From positions 1 through 7,247 of the forward strand of contig USSP01000093.1 in NCBI GenBank assembly GCA_900557385.1: a stretch of DNA of 7,247 nt, in the 5' to 3' direction. The notes under the pieces were generated by a model, which was given only the letters and a program-made list of their open reading frames with translations, was not told where the DNA came from and did not search any database. Below are positions 1-5,612 of this stretch, in pieces. Position numbers and translations under genes: made by a program. The stretch's first letter is position 1. The number at the start of each line of letters is the position of its first letter. The stretch comes from an uncultured Lachnospiraceae bacterium. Its GTDB lineage: Bacteria > Bacillota > Clostridia > Lachnospirales > Lachnospiraceae.

Positions 1-150
1 ATGCTTGCCTATTTGCTCCAGCATGTGGTCGAAGAAACCCAGTCCGGTATGGATGTCGCAAGCACCATTACCATCCAGATTCAGAGACACGAAAATATCC
101 GTTTCCTTTGTTGTGCGGCGTACTTCCGCTTTTCGTTCTCCGGCAAAAAG
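1..150 (-). CDS. hisB: Imidazoleglycerol-phosphate dehydratase (HisB) fragment, cut at both ends
   Basis: HisB dehydrates imidazole-glycerol phosphate to imidazole-acetol phosphate in cytoplasmic histidine biosynthesis. Reading the minus strand from about 153 down to 1 in one frame gives a segment containing AEVRRTTKETDIF, VSLNLDGNG and TGLGFFDHMLEQIGKH. These are the hallmark N-terminal IGPD motifs (R-x-TKET-I, LNLDG-G, TG-GFFDHML). The HH-x-x-ED metal-binding motifs that should follow lie beyond the left edge. No start codon with a ribosome binding site is seen. The residues just before the domain (LFAGERKAEV) look like a linker, as in bifunctional histidinol-phosphatase/IGPD proteins of Bacteroidetes and Proteobacteria. 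That taxonomic reading is inference. No other histidine gene is present, and upstream the frame runs into the glycosyltransferase gene in a different frame, so this is a fragment joined at a breakpoint. Family identity is near certain; boundary uncertain by about 20 bases. Confidence 0.85.
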
Positions 151-153
151 CCC
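130..153. other. Breakpoint between glycosyltransferase 1 and hisB (probable assembly junction)
   Basis: On the minus strand, the glycosyltransferase frame is convincing down to ALGFLPENEK and then becomes nonsense, with a stop at 81-83. The HisB frame, offset by two bases, is convincing from about LFAGERKAEV onward. The two plausible reading frames overlap over roughly these bases, so the exchange point must lie here. Both genes are broken in mid-domain, and no repeat, integrase or transposon end is visible. A chimeric join is the simplest reading. Confidence 0.75.
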
Positions 154-986
154 AGTGCCAGAATATCCGGATGCTCCGGAATCCGGCAGATCTTCTTTCC
201 CGCCAGCACCAGCTTCAGCTTGCTGCCGGTCCGCTTCTGGAACTCCATGAAGTACCGCATCAGCATGGGGCATTCCTTTTTTTCGTCCACCTGCCCCACA
301 TAGAGCAGATATTCACCGTCCAGCCCGTATTGCCGCCGGAATGTGCCGGTGTCCACCTGCCGCGGCACGTCCATGCCCAGTCCCATTACGGCACAGGGAA
401 TCGGCTCTGACAGCGGAAACCGCCGGCGAACCAGCAGGCGTTCTTCCTCCGACAAAAAGACAAACGCCCGCGGCTTCTGGTACAGGCTTTCCAGTGTGGA
501 AAACCGCAGGAACGGGGTATCCTGTGCCATAGGGATAAAAATCGCCCGATTCCCCGCCAGCGGCAGTCCGGCATAAGTCAGATAGTTGGCATCGGACAGA
601 AACAGGATCGCCCCATAGGTTTCCCGATACCGCTGCAAATAGCGGATCAGAGCCGGTGCATAGGGGCCGTGTTTTTCGAACCACTCTTTCTCTGTCACCA
701 GATTGGATCTGCCCTGTGCCAGTTCTGCCAGATATGCCTCGTCGAATGCCTGAAAATCTCTGGCACGCATCTGCTGCACGGAGAACCGGCGTACTGTGAC
801 ACCGCGAATCATCTCCACGTCCCGCACATACCAGTCTTTCCATGTGGCACTGTCCACTGCCTTGGTGGTCAGCACCTCCACTTCATACCGGTTCGCCAGA
901 TGTTCTGCAATTTTTCGGGCATAGGTTTCGCTGCCGCCGCTGATCTCCAGCCCGTACCGCGGGTGAACCAGTGCGATTCGCTTCAT
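141..986 (-). CDS. Glycosyltransferase 1, GT4/GT-B type, missing its C-terminal end
   Basis: Predicted cytoplasmic or membrane-associated GT-B transferase moving a sugar from a nucleotide donor to a glycan or lipid-linked acceptor; the substrate cannot be told. The protein starts MKRIALVHPRYG, with the glycine-rich acceptor-domain loop SGGSETYA at residues 16-23. It enters the C-terminal Rossmann domain at LLYVGQVDEKKE (227-238). At the position where family members normally have Arg in the R-x4-K donor-phosphate motif it has Gln232, with Lys237 kept. Only about 280 residues are genuine: the last 90-110, including the E-x7-E motif, are lost at the hisB junction, and the frame then stops spuriously at 81. 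The ATG at 984-986 lies 4 bases after the stop of glycosyltransferase 2, with a GGGAG ribosome site inside that gene's end, implying translational coupling. It resembles glycosyltransferase 2 in several segments, so the two are probably paralogues. Confidence 0.8.
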
Positions 987-990
987 GCTC

Positions 991-2178
991 TCACGCTCCC
1001 ATCAGCTTCTGGAAAAATGTCCGGTATTTTTCCACGATCACGTCCCACTCGAAGTTTTCCCGTACAAATGCCCCGCCGTTGGCACCCAGTTCTGCGGCTG
1101 CCTCCGGATTTTGCAGGATGTACTGCACACAGCCCTCGAATTCAAAATAATCCTTGAAATACAGACCGCCGTTGGAACGCTTGGCGAAATCCTTTGTCAC
1201 GGCACACTGGGACGAAACCAGCACCGGTCTGCCGCAGAGCCAGCTTTCCATAATGACCAGCGAAAAGCTTTCGTTATGAGAGGGCTGACAGAGCAGTGCT
1301 GCCGCCGCCATGGCGTTGTACTTGTCCTGCTTGGAAACAAAGCCCAAGTCATAGACATCGTCCTTCACCGATTCCGGAATGGCAATATCGCCGCCGCCGA
1401 TCAGCACCAGCTGAAGGTCGTCCTTCTGCCGCTGTTTCCATTCGGCAAAGTACCGCAGCAAAGTGTGGACGTTTTTACCCACGTCCTTTCTGCCGGCGTA
1501 CAGGAGAAAGGGCTTGTCGATATGGTACTGTTTCCGGAACGTTTCCGCATCGGACTGAATCCTGGTATCCATACCGATACCCATGCAGATCTGCTCGGTG
1601 GTGGTGAAGTCGTACACCCGATTTGCCAGTTCCATTTCCGGCATAGCATTGTAGATCATGCCCCGTGCTTTCACATACGCCTGCCGGAACAGCCGCATGT
1701 ACACATAGGCTTCGTCATGGAAGCAGGGGATCAGCACCGACTTTTCCGGACAAACCTGCATGCCGTAGTATGTCGTACCGAACATATACGGAATAAAGAC
1801 AAACAGACCATACTCGTCGGCAGTGTCCCGCATATACTCGTACAGCTGGGGACTGTTGACCATTTCCTCCACGAAGATCTGTTCTTCCTTGGGAGAGATC
1901 TGCTTGCCGTCCATCAGCTTCCGGTTCACGCGGTCAAAAGCAGCAGTATCCCGCCGCCGCACCGGAAACCGGCGAACCGTAATGTTTCCCACCACGGCAG
2001 TTCCTGCGGCGTAATAATTTTCATTCCAGTCGGCGGTGAATTCCTTGACACATGTAGTCAGGATCTCCACTTCCATACCTGCCTGCTGCAAGTGTGCAGT
2101 GACTTCCCGCAGTTCCATTTCTGCACCGCCGGGAATATTTTCTCCAAACCACGGAATAACGAATCCAATTTTCTGCAT
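991..2178 (-). CDS. Glycosyltransferase 2, GT4/GT-B type, complete
   Basis: A 395-residue GT-B glycosyltransferase, normal length for family GT4, probably acting in capsule, exopolysaccharide or other cell-surface glycan assembly; donor and acceptor are unknown. It starts MQKIGFVIPWFGENIPGGAE, with the GG loop at residues 17-18. The C-terminal donor domain opens at LLYAGRKDVGKN with the R-x4-K pair (Arg230, Lys235). It carries the retaining E-x7-E motif in SHNESFSLVIMESW (Glu303 and Glu311). There is no signal peptide or clear membrane span. I chose the ATG at 2176-2178 because AGGAGG sits about 9 bases upstream and the homologous sequence begins there. The open frame runs 34 codons further up to 2280, but that stretch is unlike any glycosyltransferase N-terminus. 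It is the middle gene of a three-gene minus-strand set: 147 bases after glycosyltransferase 3 and 4 bases before glycosyltransferase 1. Confidence 0.88.
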   Translation of the reverse strand: MQKIGFVIPWFGENIPGGAEMELREVTAHLQQAGMEVEILTTCVKEFTADWNENYYAAGTAVVGNITVRRFPVRRRDTAAFDRVNRKLMDGKQISPKEEQIFVEEMVNSPQLYEYMRDTADEYGLFVFIPYMFGTTYYGMQVCPEKSVLIPCFHDEAYVYMRLFRQAYVKARGMIYNAMPEMELANRVYDFTTTEQICMGIGMDTRIQSDAETFRKQYHIDKPFLLYAGRKDVGKNVHTLLRYFAEWKQRQKDDLQLVLIGGGDIAIPESVKDDVYDLGFVSKQDKYNAMAAAALLCQPSHNESFSLVIMESWLCGRPVLVSSQCAVTKDFAKRSNGGLYFKDYFEFEGCVQYILQNPEAAAELGANGGAFVRENFEWDVIVEKYRTFFQKLMGA

Positions 2179-2325
2179 GACGATATGACCTCCTGCCAAT
2201 GTACCGCGTTCTGCGGCGTACCTTCTCAAAGACAGCACTGCACCAAACCCGCCTGACGACCGGAAGTGCATCTTACGCACCGGCTTTGTGCGGTACTGCC
2301 CAAAAATTTTTTCCCCTATAATAAT

Positions 2326-3335
2326 TTACTTCCGCTTTTTCGAAACCGGCGGAACGGTGTCGATAAACTGCTGCAGCTGTCTCTCGAACACCTTTCGAAT
2401 TTCCGGATAGGCGAATTCCTGCTGCCGCCGGTGCTGTTCTGCCACGATCTCCCGCCGCAGTTCCGCATTGCGGAGCACATGGTCTGCCGCCAGTGCCGCT
2501 TCCATGGGATCATTGGTGGGCAGCAGAATGCCGCTTCCGCCCAGCGTATCGGAAATTGCCGACGAATCGTATGCCAGAATCGGCAGATTGAAGTACATCG
2601 CTTCCACCAGCGGCACACAGAAGCCCTCGTGGTCGCTCATGCACAGGAACAGGTCTGCCAGATGATAGTATGCCAGAATCTGTGCAAAAGGAATGTGCCC
2701 CGTAAAGACCACGTTGTCCAGTTCCAACGCTCCCACATAGCGGCGAAGACGGTGGTAATACCGTTCCATGCCGTTATACGAACCCACGATGAACAGGCGG
2801 GACTTGGGATTGCAGTACTTCTTATAGCAGTAAAACGCCCGAATCACGTCCTCCTGCTTCTTGTTCGGAGCCACACGGCCGACGAAAATGAAATTGGTAT
2901 AGCCGTCGTCCTGATAGTGCTCCATGACGGACTGATCCGGTGTCTTGGCGTAGTCGGCAAAGGGGATCAGGATCGGACGCACGGTAATGGGGCAGCGGTA
3001 GTTCAGTTCCCGCAGCACATCGCCGTTATAGGCGGAGTCTGCCATACAGCCGTCTACCTTGTCTGCCAGATGACAGAGTCCACGCATGCCGTATTCTGCC
3101 GATTCCATTGCCGCCTCATTATAGCCCTTGAAGAAGCGGGGCGGAGTGATGTTGTGGAATACCATGAGTTTCCGGCAGGGGTACTTCTCCAGTGAAAAAT
3201 TCAGTTCCGAACCGGTGGACATGTGATACAAAATCACGTCCTCGCCGGAAAGGCGGGGCATTTTCTCCACCTGCTGTGCAGTGCCCTCCGGCAGTCTGCC
3301 GTCAATGACTTCTGCATAGATGCCGGTCTGATAAA
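2326..3335 (-). CDS. Glycosyltransferase 3, GT4/GT-B type, missing its N-terminus
   Basis: A GT-B transferase lacking its beginning. The genuine coding sequence runs from about GIYAEVIDGRLPEGTA (near 3324) to the TAA at 2326-2328. Counting from the in-frame GTG at 3268-3270, it has the YHMSTG motif at 15-20, a FHNITPP segment at 38-44, the donor-domain opening FVGRVAPNKKQE with Arg132 and Lys137 (R-x4-K), and the E-x7-E motif in DHEGFCVPLVEAM (Glu215, Glu223). The GTG is not a credible start: similar sequence continues upstream of it and no ribosome site precedes it. Family members usually have about 30-40 more residues with the first Rossmann strand, which are absent because the frame passes into the DnaD-family gene at the junction. 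The end at KKRK is natural. It heads the minus-strand glycosyltransferase set, with a 147-base gap to the next gene. Substrate unknown; cell-surface glycan synthesis is the likely role. Confidence 0.85.
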
Positions 3336-3345
3336 GGACAGAACC
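3322..3345. other. Breakpoint between DnaD-family gene and glycosyltransferase 3 (probable assembly junction)
   Basis: Reading the minus strand from right to left, the DnaD frame is believable to about ITPVLSFIRPA, and the glycosyltransferase frame is believable from about YQTGIYAEVIDG. The two frames differ, and they meet over a short stretch around TATCAGACCGGC that suits both. Base composition changes here from moderate to high GC. Both genes are truncated and no mobile-element end is visible, so an artificial join is the most likely explanation. Confidence 0.7.
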
Positions 3346-3683
3346 GGTGTAATACGGGGTGCGGTTCTTACCGGTGCCTCGTATGGGTTGTCCAGAGAGA
3401 GAACCTGTATACCGGATAGATTGTGGGCGGCATCATATTCTAATGCCAGAAGCTGTCTTGACTCCCAGTACATGAGAGCACGAAGAACATCCTTTTCCGT
3501 GTAGTTAAATTTATCCGCAATATCTGTAACGCTGGTTGGGAGATTAGCGCTCATCATGCGAATAAGGAAAAGATATATTTTGAGCTGGGCATCGTTTGCT
3601 TCTGCCATATAGTCGTCAATGAAGCAGTTGGATACCACAGTCTGTTCTTTGTGTATGTTCTGATAGATGTTAAGACGATTCAT
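3322..3683 (-). CDS. DnaD-family replication protein, N-terminal part only
   Basis: DnaD-family proteins of Firmicutes help remodel the origin and load the replicative helicase with a DnaC/DnaI-type loader. About 115-120 residues are genuine, starting MNRLNIYQNIHKEQTVVSN. They contain a winged-helix-like N-terminal domain (about 15-95: FIDDYMAEANDAQLKIYLFLIRMM, then DIADKFNYTEKDVLRALMYWESRQLL), followed by the start of a Pro-rich linker (NPYEAPVRTAPRITP). The C-terminal DnaD domain that binds DNA is absent; the frame continues artificially through glycosyltransferase sequence to a stop at 3234. I chose the ATG at 3681-3683 because AGGGGA lies about 7 bases upstream and the open frame above it shows no domain. 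In related genomes a dnaC-like loader often follows, which cannot be seen here. The gene lies 358 bases downstream of murC with its own promoter and a DnaA-box cluster above it. Family assignment rests on the N-terminal pattern only. Confidence 0.7.
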
Positions 3684-3793
3684 AATAATTCCCCTGTCTG
3701 GTATGTATATTGATAGCAGCTCTGTAATAGTCATTGCGTAGAGCAATTGGGAGTGACTGTCTGGGAGCAGAGTGCTACCTGTAAGGTAAATGT

Positions 3794-3821
3794 ATTGTAT
3801 CACACCTAATCAAAAAAGCAA
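3794..3821 (-). promoter_or_regulatory. Probable sigma-A promoter of the DnaD-family gene
   Basis: On the minus strand a -35-like TTGCTT (3816-3821) is followed after 16 bases by TACAAT (3794-3799). The TG one base before it makes an extended -10 (TG-A-TACAAT). Transcription would start near 3787, leaving a leader of about 100 bases before the ATG at 3683. The leader has a short hairpin-forming TACCT-TAC-AGGTA but nothing I recognise as a riboswitch. The nearest DnaA boxes lie about 80-110 bases upstream of the predicted start. Confidence 0.55.
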
Positions 3822-3868
3822 GTCCTCCACAACCCGCAAAGCCTTGAAAATACTGGGGTTTGCGCAAT

Positions 3869-4041
3869 TGTGGATAGTGTGGATAATGTGGATAAGGAAT
3901 CGGGATAATGTCAGAAATGCCTTAAATAATAAGACTTGTGGGATGTGGATGAAATACGTTCTGAAATGTGGATGGAACATAAAAATATCCACATCCTCGA
4001 ACCTCCTTTTGGAGGCTCAAAAATGTGGATAATGTGGATAA
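3869..4041. promoter_or_regulatory. Cluster of DnaA boxes between murC and the DnaD-family gene
   Basis: The perfect DnaA box TTATCCACA (here as TGTGGATAA on the plus strand) occurs four times: 3878-3886, 3887-3895, 4024-4032 and 4033-4041, as two abutting tandem pairs in the same orientation. Near matches are TGTGGATAG at 3869-3877 (8 of 9, abutting the first pair, so three 9-mers in a row), TGTGGATGA at 3944-3952 (8 of 9), TGTGGATGG at 3967-3975 (7 of 9) and, in opposite orientation, ATATCCACA at 3985-3993 (8 of 9). The last box ends one base before the murC stop codon. The intervening sequence is AT-rich. DnaA is the initiator and also a transcription factor. The site could regulate the downstream DnaD-family promoter, titrate DnaA, or be part of an origin; no dnaA or dnaN gene is present to support the last. 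Confidence 0.8.
3999..4018 (-). terminator. Hairpin downstream of murC, possible weak terminator
   Basis: The minus-strand RNA can form an 8-bp stem (GAGCCUCC with GGAGGUUC, one G-U pair) around an AAAA loop, starting about 24 bases after the murC stop. It is well placed for a murC terminator, but the U-run expected immediately after the stem is missing; the first T-rich stretch is about 13 bases further on. The 3' arm contains AGGAGG followed 7 bases later by an ATG, so it could instead hide a ribosome site. It sits inside the DnaA-box cluster. Confidence 0.35.
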
Positions 4042-5421
4042 TTAAATTCCTAACAGATTTTCGCCGATTTTTACAACATCTCCGGCGCCCATAGTTATCA
4101 ACAAATCTCCGTTGATACAATTTTCTAATAAAAAATTTTCAATTTCATCAAAGCTGTGGAAGTAATAGCATTCTTTTCCTAATTTCTCTATCTCAGTCTG
4201 CAGGTCTTTTGAGGTGATACCGATGGTATTTTTCTCCCTGGCAGCATAAATATCAGCCAGAATTACCTTGTCAGCCAGAGTCAGTGCCTTGGCGAAATCC
4301 TTCAGGAAAGCATTGGTGCGGGAATAGGTATGTGGCTGGAAGACGCACCACAGGGTTTTGTGTGGATAATTGGCAGCAGCCTTGAGCGTAGCCGTGATTT
4401 CCGTAGGATGATGTGCATAGTCATCCAGAATCGTTACACCGCCAATGGTTCCCTTATATTCAAAACGTCTGTCTGTACCATGGAAATCATCAAGGGATTT
4501 CAGTACTACATTGCTGTCAATGCCAAGAATATCCATCAATGCCAGTACAGAAAGGGAATTGAGGATATTGTGTTCGCCTACCACACCCAGAGAAACCTTC
4601 ACAGATGGAGTGCCCTTCTTTAATAAGGTATAAGAACCTCTTCCAAATTCATCAAAAGTAACATCCGTATAGCTGTAGTCACAGGATGGATCTTTACCGA
4701 AGGTAATGACATTGCAGGGAAGATCCCCTGTAATCTCCTGGAGATTGTCAATACCGCCATTAATGATCAGATAACCGTCTTCTGGCAGAATCTGTGCAAA
4801 CTTATGGAAGGAATGACGGATGTCATTGATGTCTTTAAAGAAATCCAGATGGTCTTCTTCTATATTTAATATGATACTGATGCGTGGAAAGAAGCTCAGG
4901 AAGGAATTGGTATACTCACATGCTTCTGTAACAAAATAATCTGACTTACCTACACGGATATTGCCGCCGATGGATTTTAAGATACCACCGATGGAGAGCG
5001 TCGGATCATCATTATCAGCCAGAAGCACTTCGGATATCATGGAAGTTGTGGTTGTCTTGCCGTGTGTTCCGCTGACTGCGATAGGGAGCTTGTAATTTTT
5101 CATGATCTGACCTAAAAGATCGGCTCTGGTCATCATGGGAATACCACGATTGCAGGCTTCCTCATATTCAGGATTATCAGCTGAGATGGCAGCAGTATAT
5201 ACCACAAGATCAATGTCACCTGTTATGTTACCTGCACGCTGACCATAGGAAATGACAGCACCCAGGGATGCAAGATGTTCTGTAAGAGCAGACTGTTTGG
5301 AGTCGGAACCACTGACAGTAAAGCCTTCATCCAGAAGAATCCGGGCAAGACCGCTCATGCTGATTCCACCGATGCCCATAAAATGCACGTGAATAGGTTC
5401 TTTAAAATTAATCTGATACAT
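4042..5421 (-). CDS. murC: UDP-N-acetylmuramate--L-alanine ligase
   Basis: MurC is the cytoplasmic ATP-dependent ligase that adds L-alanine to UDP-N-acetylmuramic acid, the first peptide step of peptidoglycan precursor synthesis. The 459-residue protein is full length. The N-terminal UDP-substrate domain has MGIGGISMSGLA (15-26). The central ATPase domain has the P-loop GTHGKTTTTSMI (118-129), the EACEYTNSF segment (166-174), the NIEEDHLDFF motif (186-195) with the conserved metal-ligand region, and GEHNILNSL (282-290). The C-terminal domain has FHGTDRRFE (313-321), DDYAHHPTE (333-341), QPHTYSRT (362-369) and the closing GAGD (445-448). Key family residues appear intact. The start MYQINFKEPIHVHF matches clostridial MurC proteins, although the ribosome site is weak (AAAGG about 14 bases upstream). 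It stands alone, divergent from fliK and followed by the DnaA-box region. A fifth perfect DnaA box falls inside the gene at 4361-4369. Confidence 0.97.
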   Translation of the reverse strand: MYQINFKEPIHVHFMGIGGISMSGLARILLDEGFTVSGSDSKQSALTEHLASLGAVISYGQRAGNITGDIDLVVYTAAISADNPEYEEACNRGIPMMTRADLLGQIMKNYKLPIAVSGTHGKTTTTSMISEVLLADNDDPTLSIGGILKSIGGNIRVGKSDYFVTEACEYTNSFLSFFPRISIILNIEEDHLDFFKDINDIRHSFHKFAQILPEDGYLIINGGIDNLQEITGDLPCNVITFGKDPSCDYSYTDVTFDEFGRGSYTLLKKGTPSVKVSLGVVGEHNILNSLSVLALMDILGIDSNVVLKSLDDFHGTDRRFEYKGTIGGVTILDDYAHHPTEITATLKAAANYPHKTLWCVFQPHTYSRTNAFLKDFAKALTLADKVILADIYAAREKNTIGITSKDLQTEIEKLGKECYYFHSFDEIENFLLENCINGDLLITMGAGDVVKIGENLLGI

Positions 5422-5474
5422 ATATATAAAACCATACCTTTCTATCGAATTAAATTAGTCTTTGGTATCATCCT

Positions 5475-5503
5475 ATATTACACCTAAATAAGAAACATTT
5501 CCA
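5475..5503 (-). promoter_or_regulatory. Candidate murC promoter (weak)
   Basis: On the minus strand TAATAT (5475-5480) has a poor -35-like TGGAAA 17 bases upstream. Transcription would begin about 50 bases before the murC ATG. The stretch TTAGGTGT just before the -10 also occurs at the DnaD-family promoter. The -35 match is weak, so this is a best guess in an AT-rich divergent region. Confidence 0.25.
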
Positions 5504-5551
5504 CTCAAAAATATTTGGTTCATAAATTTAATTAAAAACATAAAAAACAAG

Positions 5552-5579
5552 CTAAGTTTTCTGTAAACTTATCCGATAT
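5552..5579 (+). promoter_or_regulatory. Sigma-28/sigma-D-type flagellar promoter of fliK
   Basis: TCCGATAT (5572-5579) closely matches the flagellar sigma-factor -10 element GCCGATAT/GCCGATAA. CTAAGTTT (5552-5559) lies 12 bases upstream and matches the -35 element TAAAGTTT at six of eight positions. The predicted start near 5586 gives a short leader of about 27 bases holding a strong ribosome site (AGGAGG at 5601-5606, 6 bases before the ATG at 5613). The functional fit with the flagellar genes downstream strengthens the call. Confidence 0.65.
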
Positions 5580-5612
5580 ATATTATGTAACTATTCAGAA
5601 AGGAGGACACAA

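Noticed and set aside
81..140. C-terminal end of glycosyltransferase 1 as read in frame (RKYAAQQRKRIFSCL)
   Set aside because: These bases encode HisB motifs in another frame, so the apparent glycosyltransferase tail is an out-of-frame read past the junction.
2193..2213. Imperfect inverted repeat (GTACC-GC ... GC-GGCGTAC) between glycosyltransferases 3 and 2
   Set aside because: The stem is short and bulged with no U-run, so it supports neither a terminator nor a regulatory element.
985..2256. Long plus-strand open frame opposite glycosyltransferase 2
   Set aside because: It is an antisense shadow caused by GC-rich codon bias; its translation is rich in His/Cys/Pro with no domain pattern and no ribosome site.
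2179..2280. A 34-codon N-terminal extension of glycosyltransferase 2 in an open frame
   Set aside because: The extension does not look like a glycosyltransferase N-terminus, and a strong AGGAGG lies just before the internal ATG at 2176-2178, where the typical family start begins.
2266..3195. Long plus-strand open frame opposite glycosyltransferase 3
   Set aside because: Antisense shadow of a clear GT-B gene with intact E-x7-E and R-x4-K motifs on the minus strand.
3234..3321. C-terminal part of the DnaD open frame
   Set aside because: The same bases encode the well-conserved glycosyltransferase 3 segment (EVIDGRLPEGTA), so the DnaD frame here is not genuine.
3684..3803. A 40-codon upstream extension of the DnaD-family gene
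   Set aside because: It would begin inside the predicted promoter region, and a good ribosome site precedes the ATG at 3681-3683.
3869..4041. Chromosomal origin of replication (oriC)
   Set aside because: DnaA boxes are abundant, but no dnaA, dnaN or other origin-linked gene is visible and there is no clear unwinding element; kept only as one possibility among regulatory or titration roles.
3869..4041. CRISPR-like or iteron array
   Set aside because: The 9-bp units match the DnaA box exactly, lack spacers of uniform length, and there is no replication-initiator or cas gene nearby.
5527..5536. Perfect 10-base palindrome TTTAATTAAA in the murC-fliK gap
   Set aside because: A short AT-only palindrome in an AT-rich region is expected by chance and has no partner motif.
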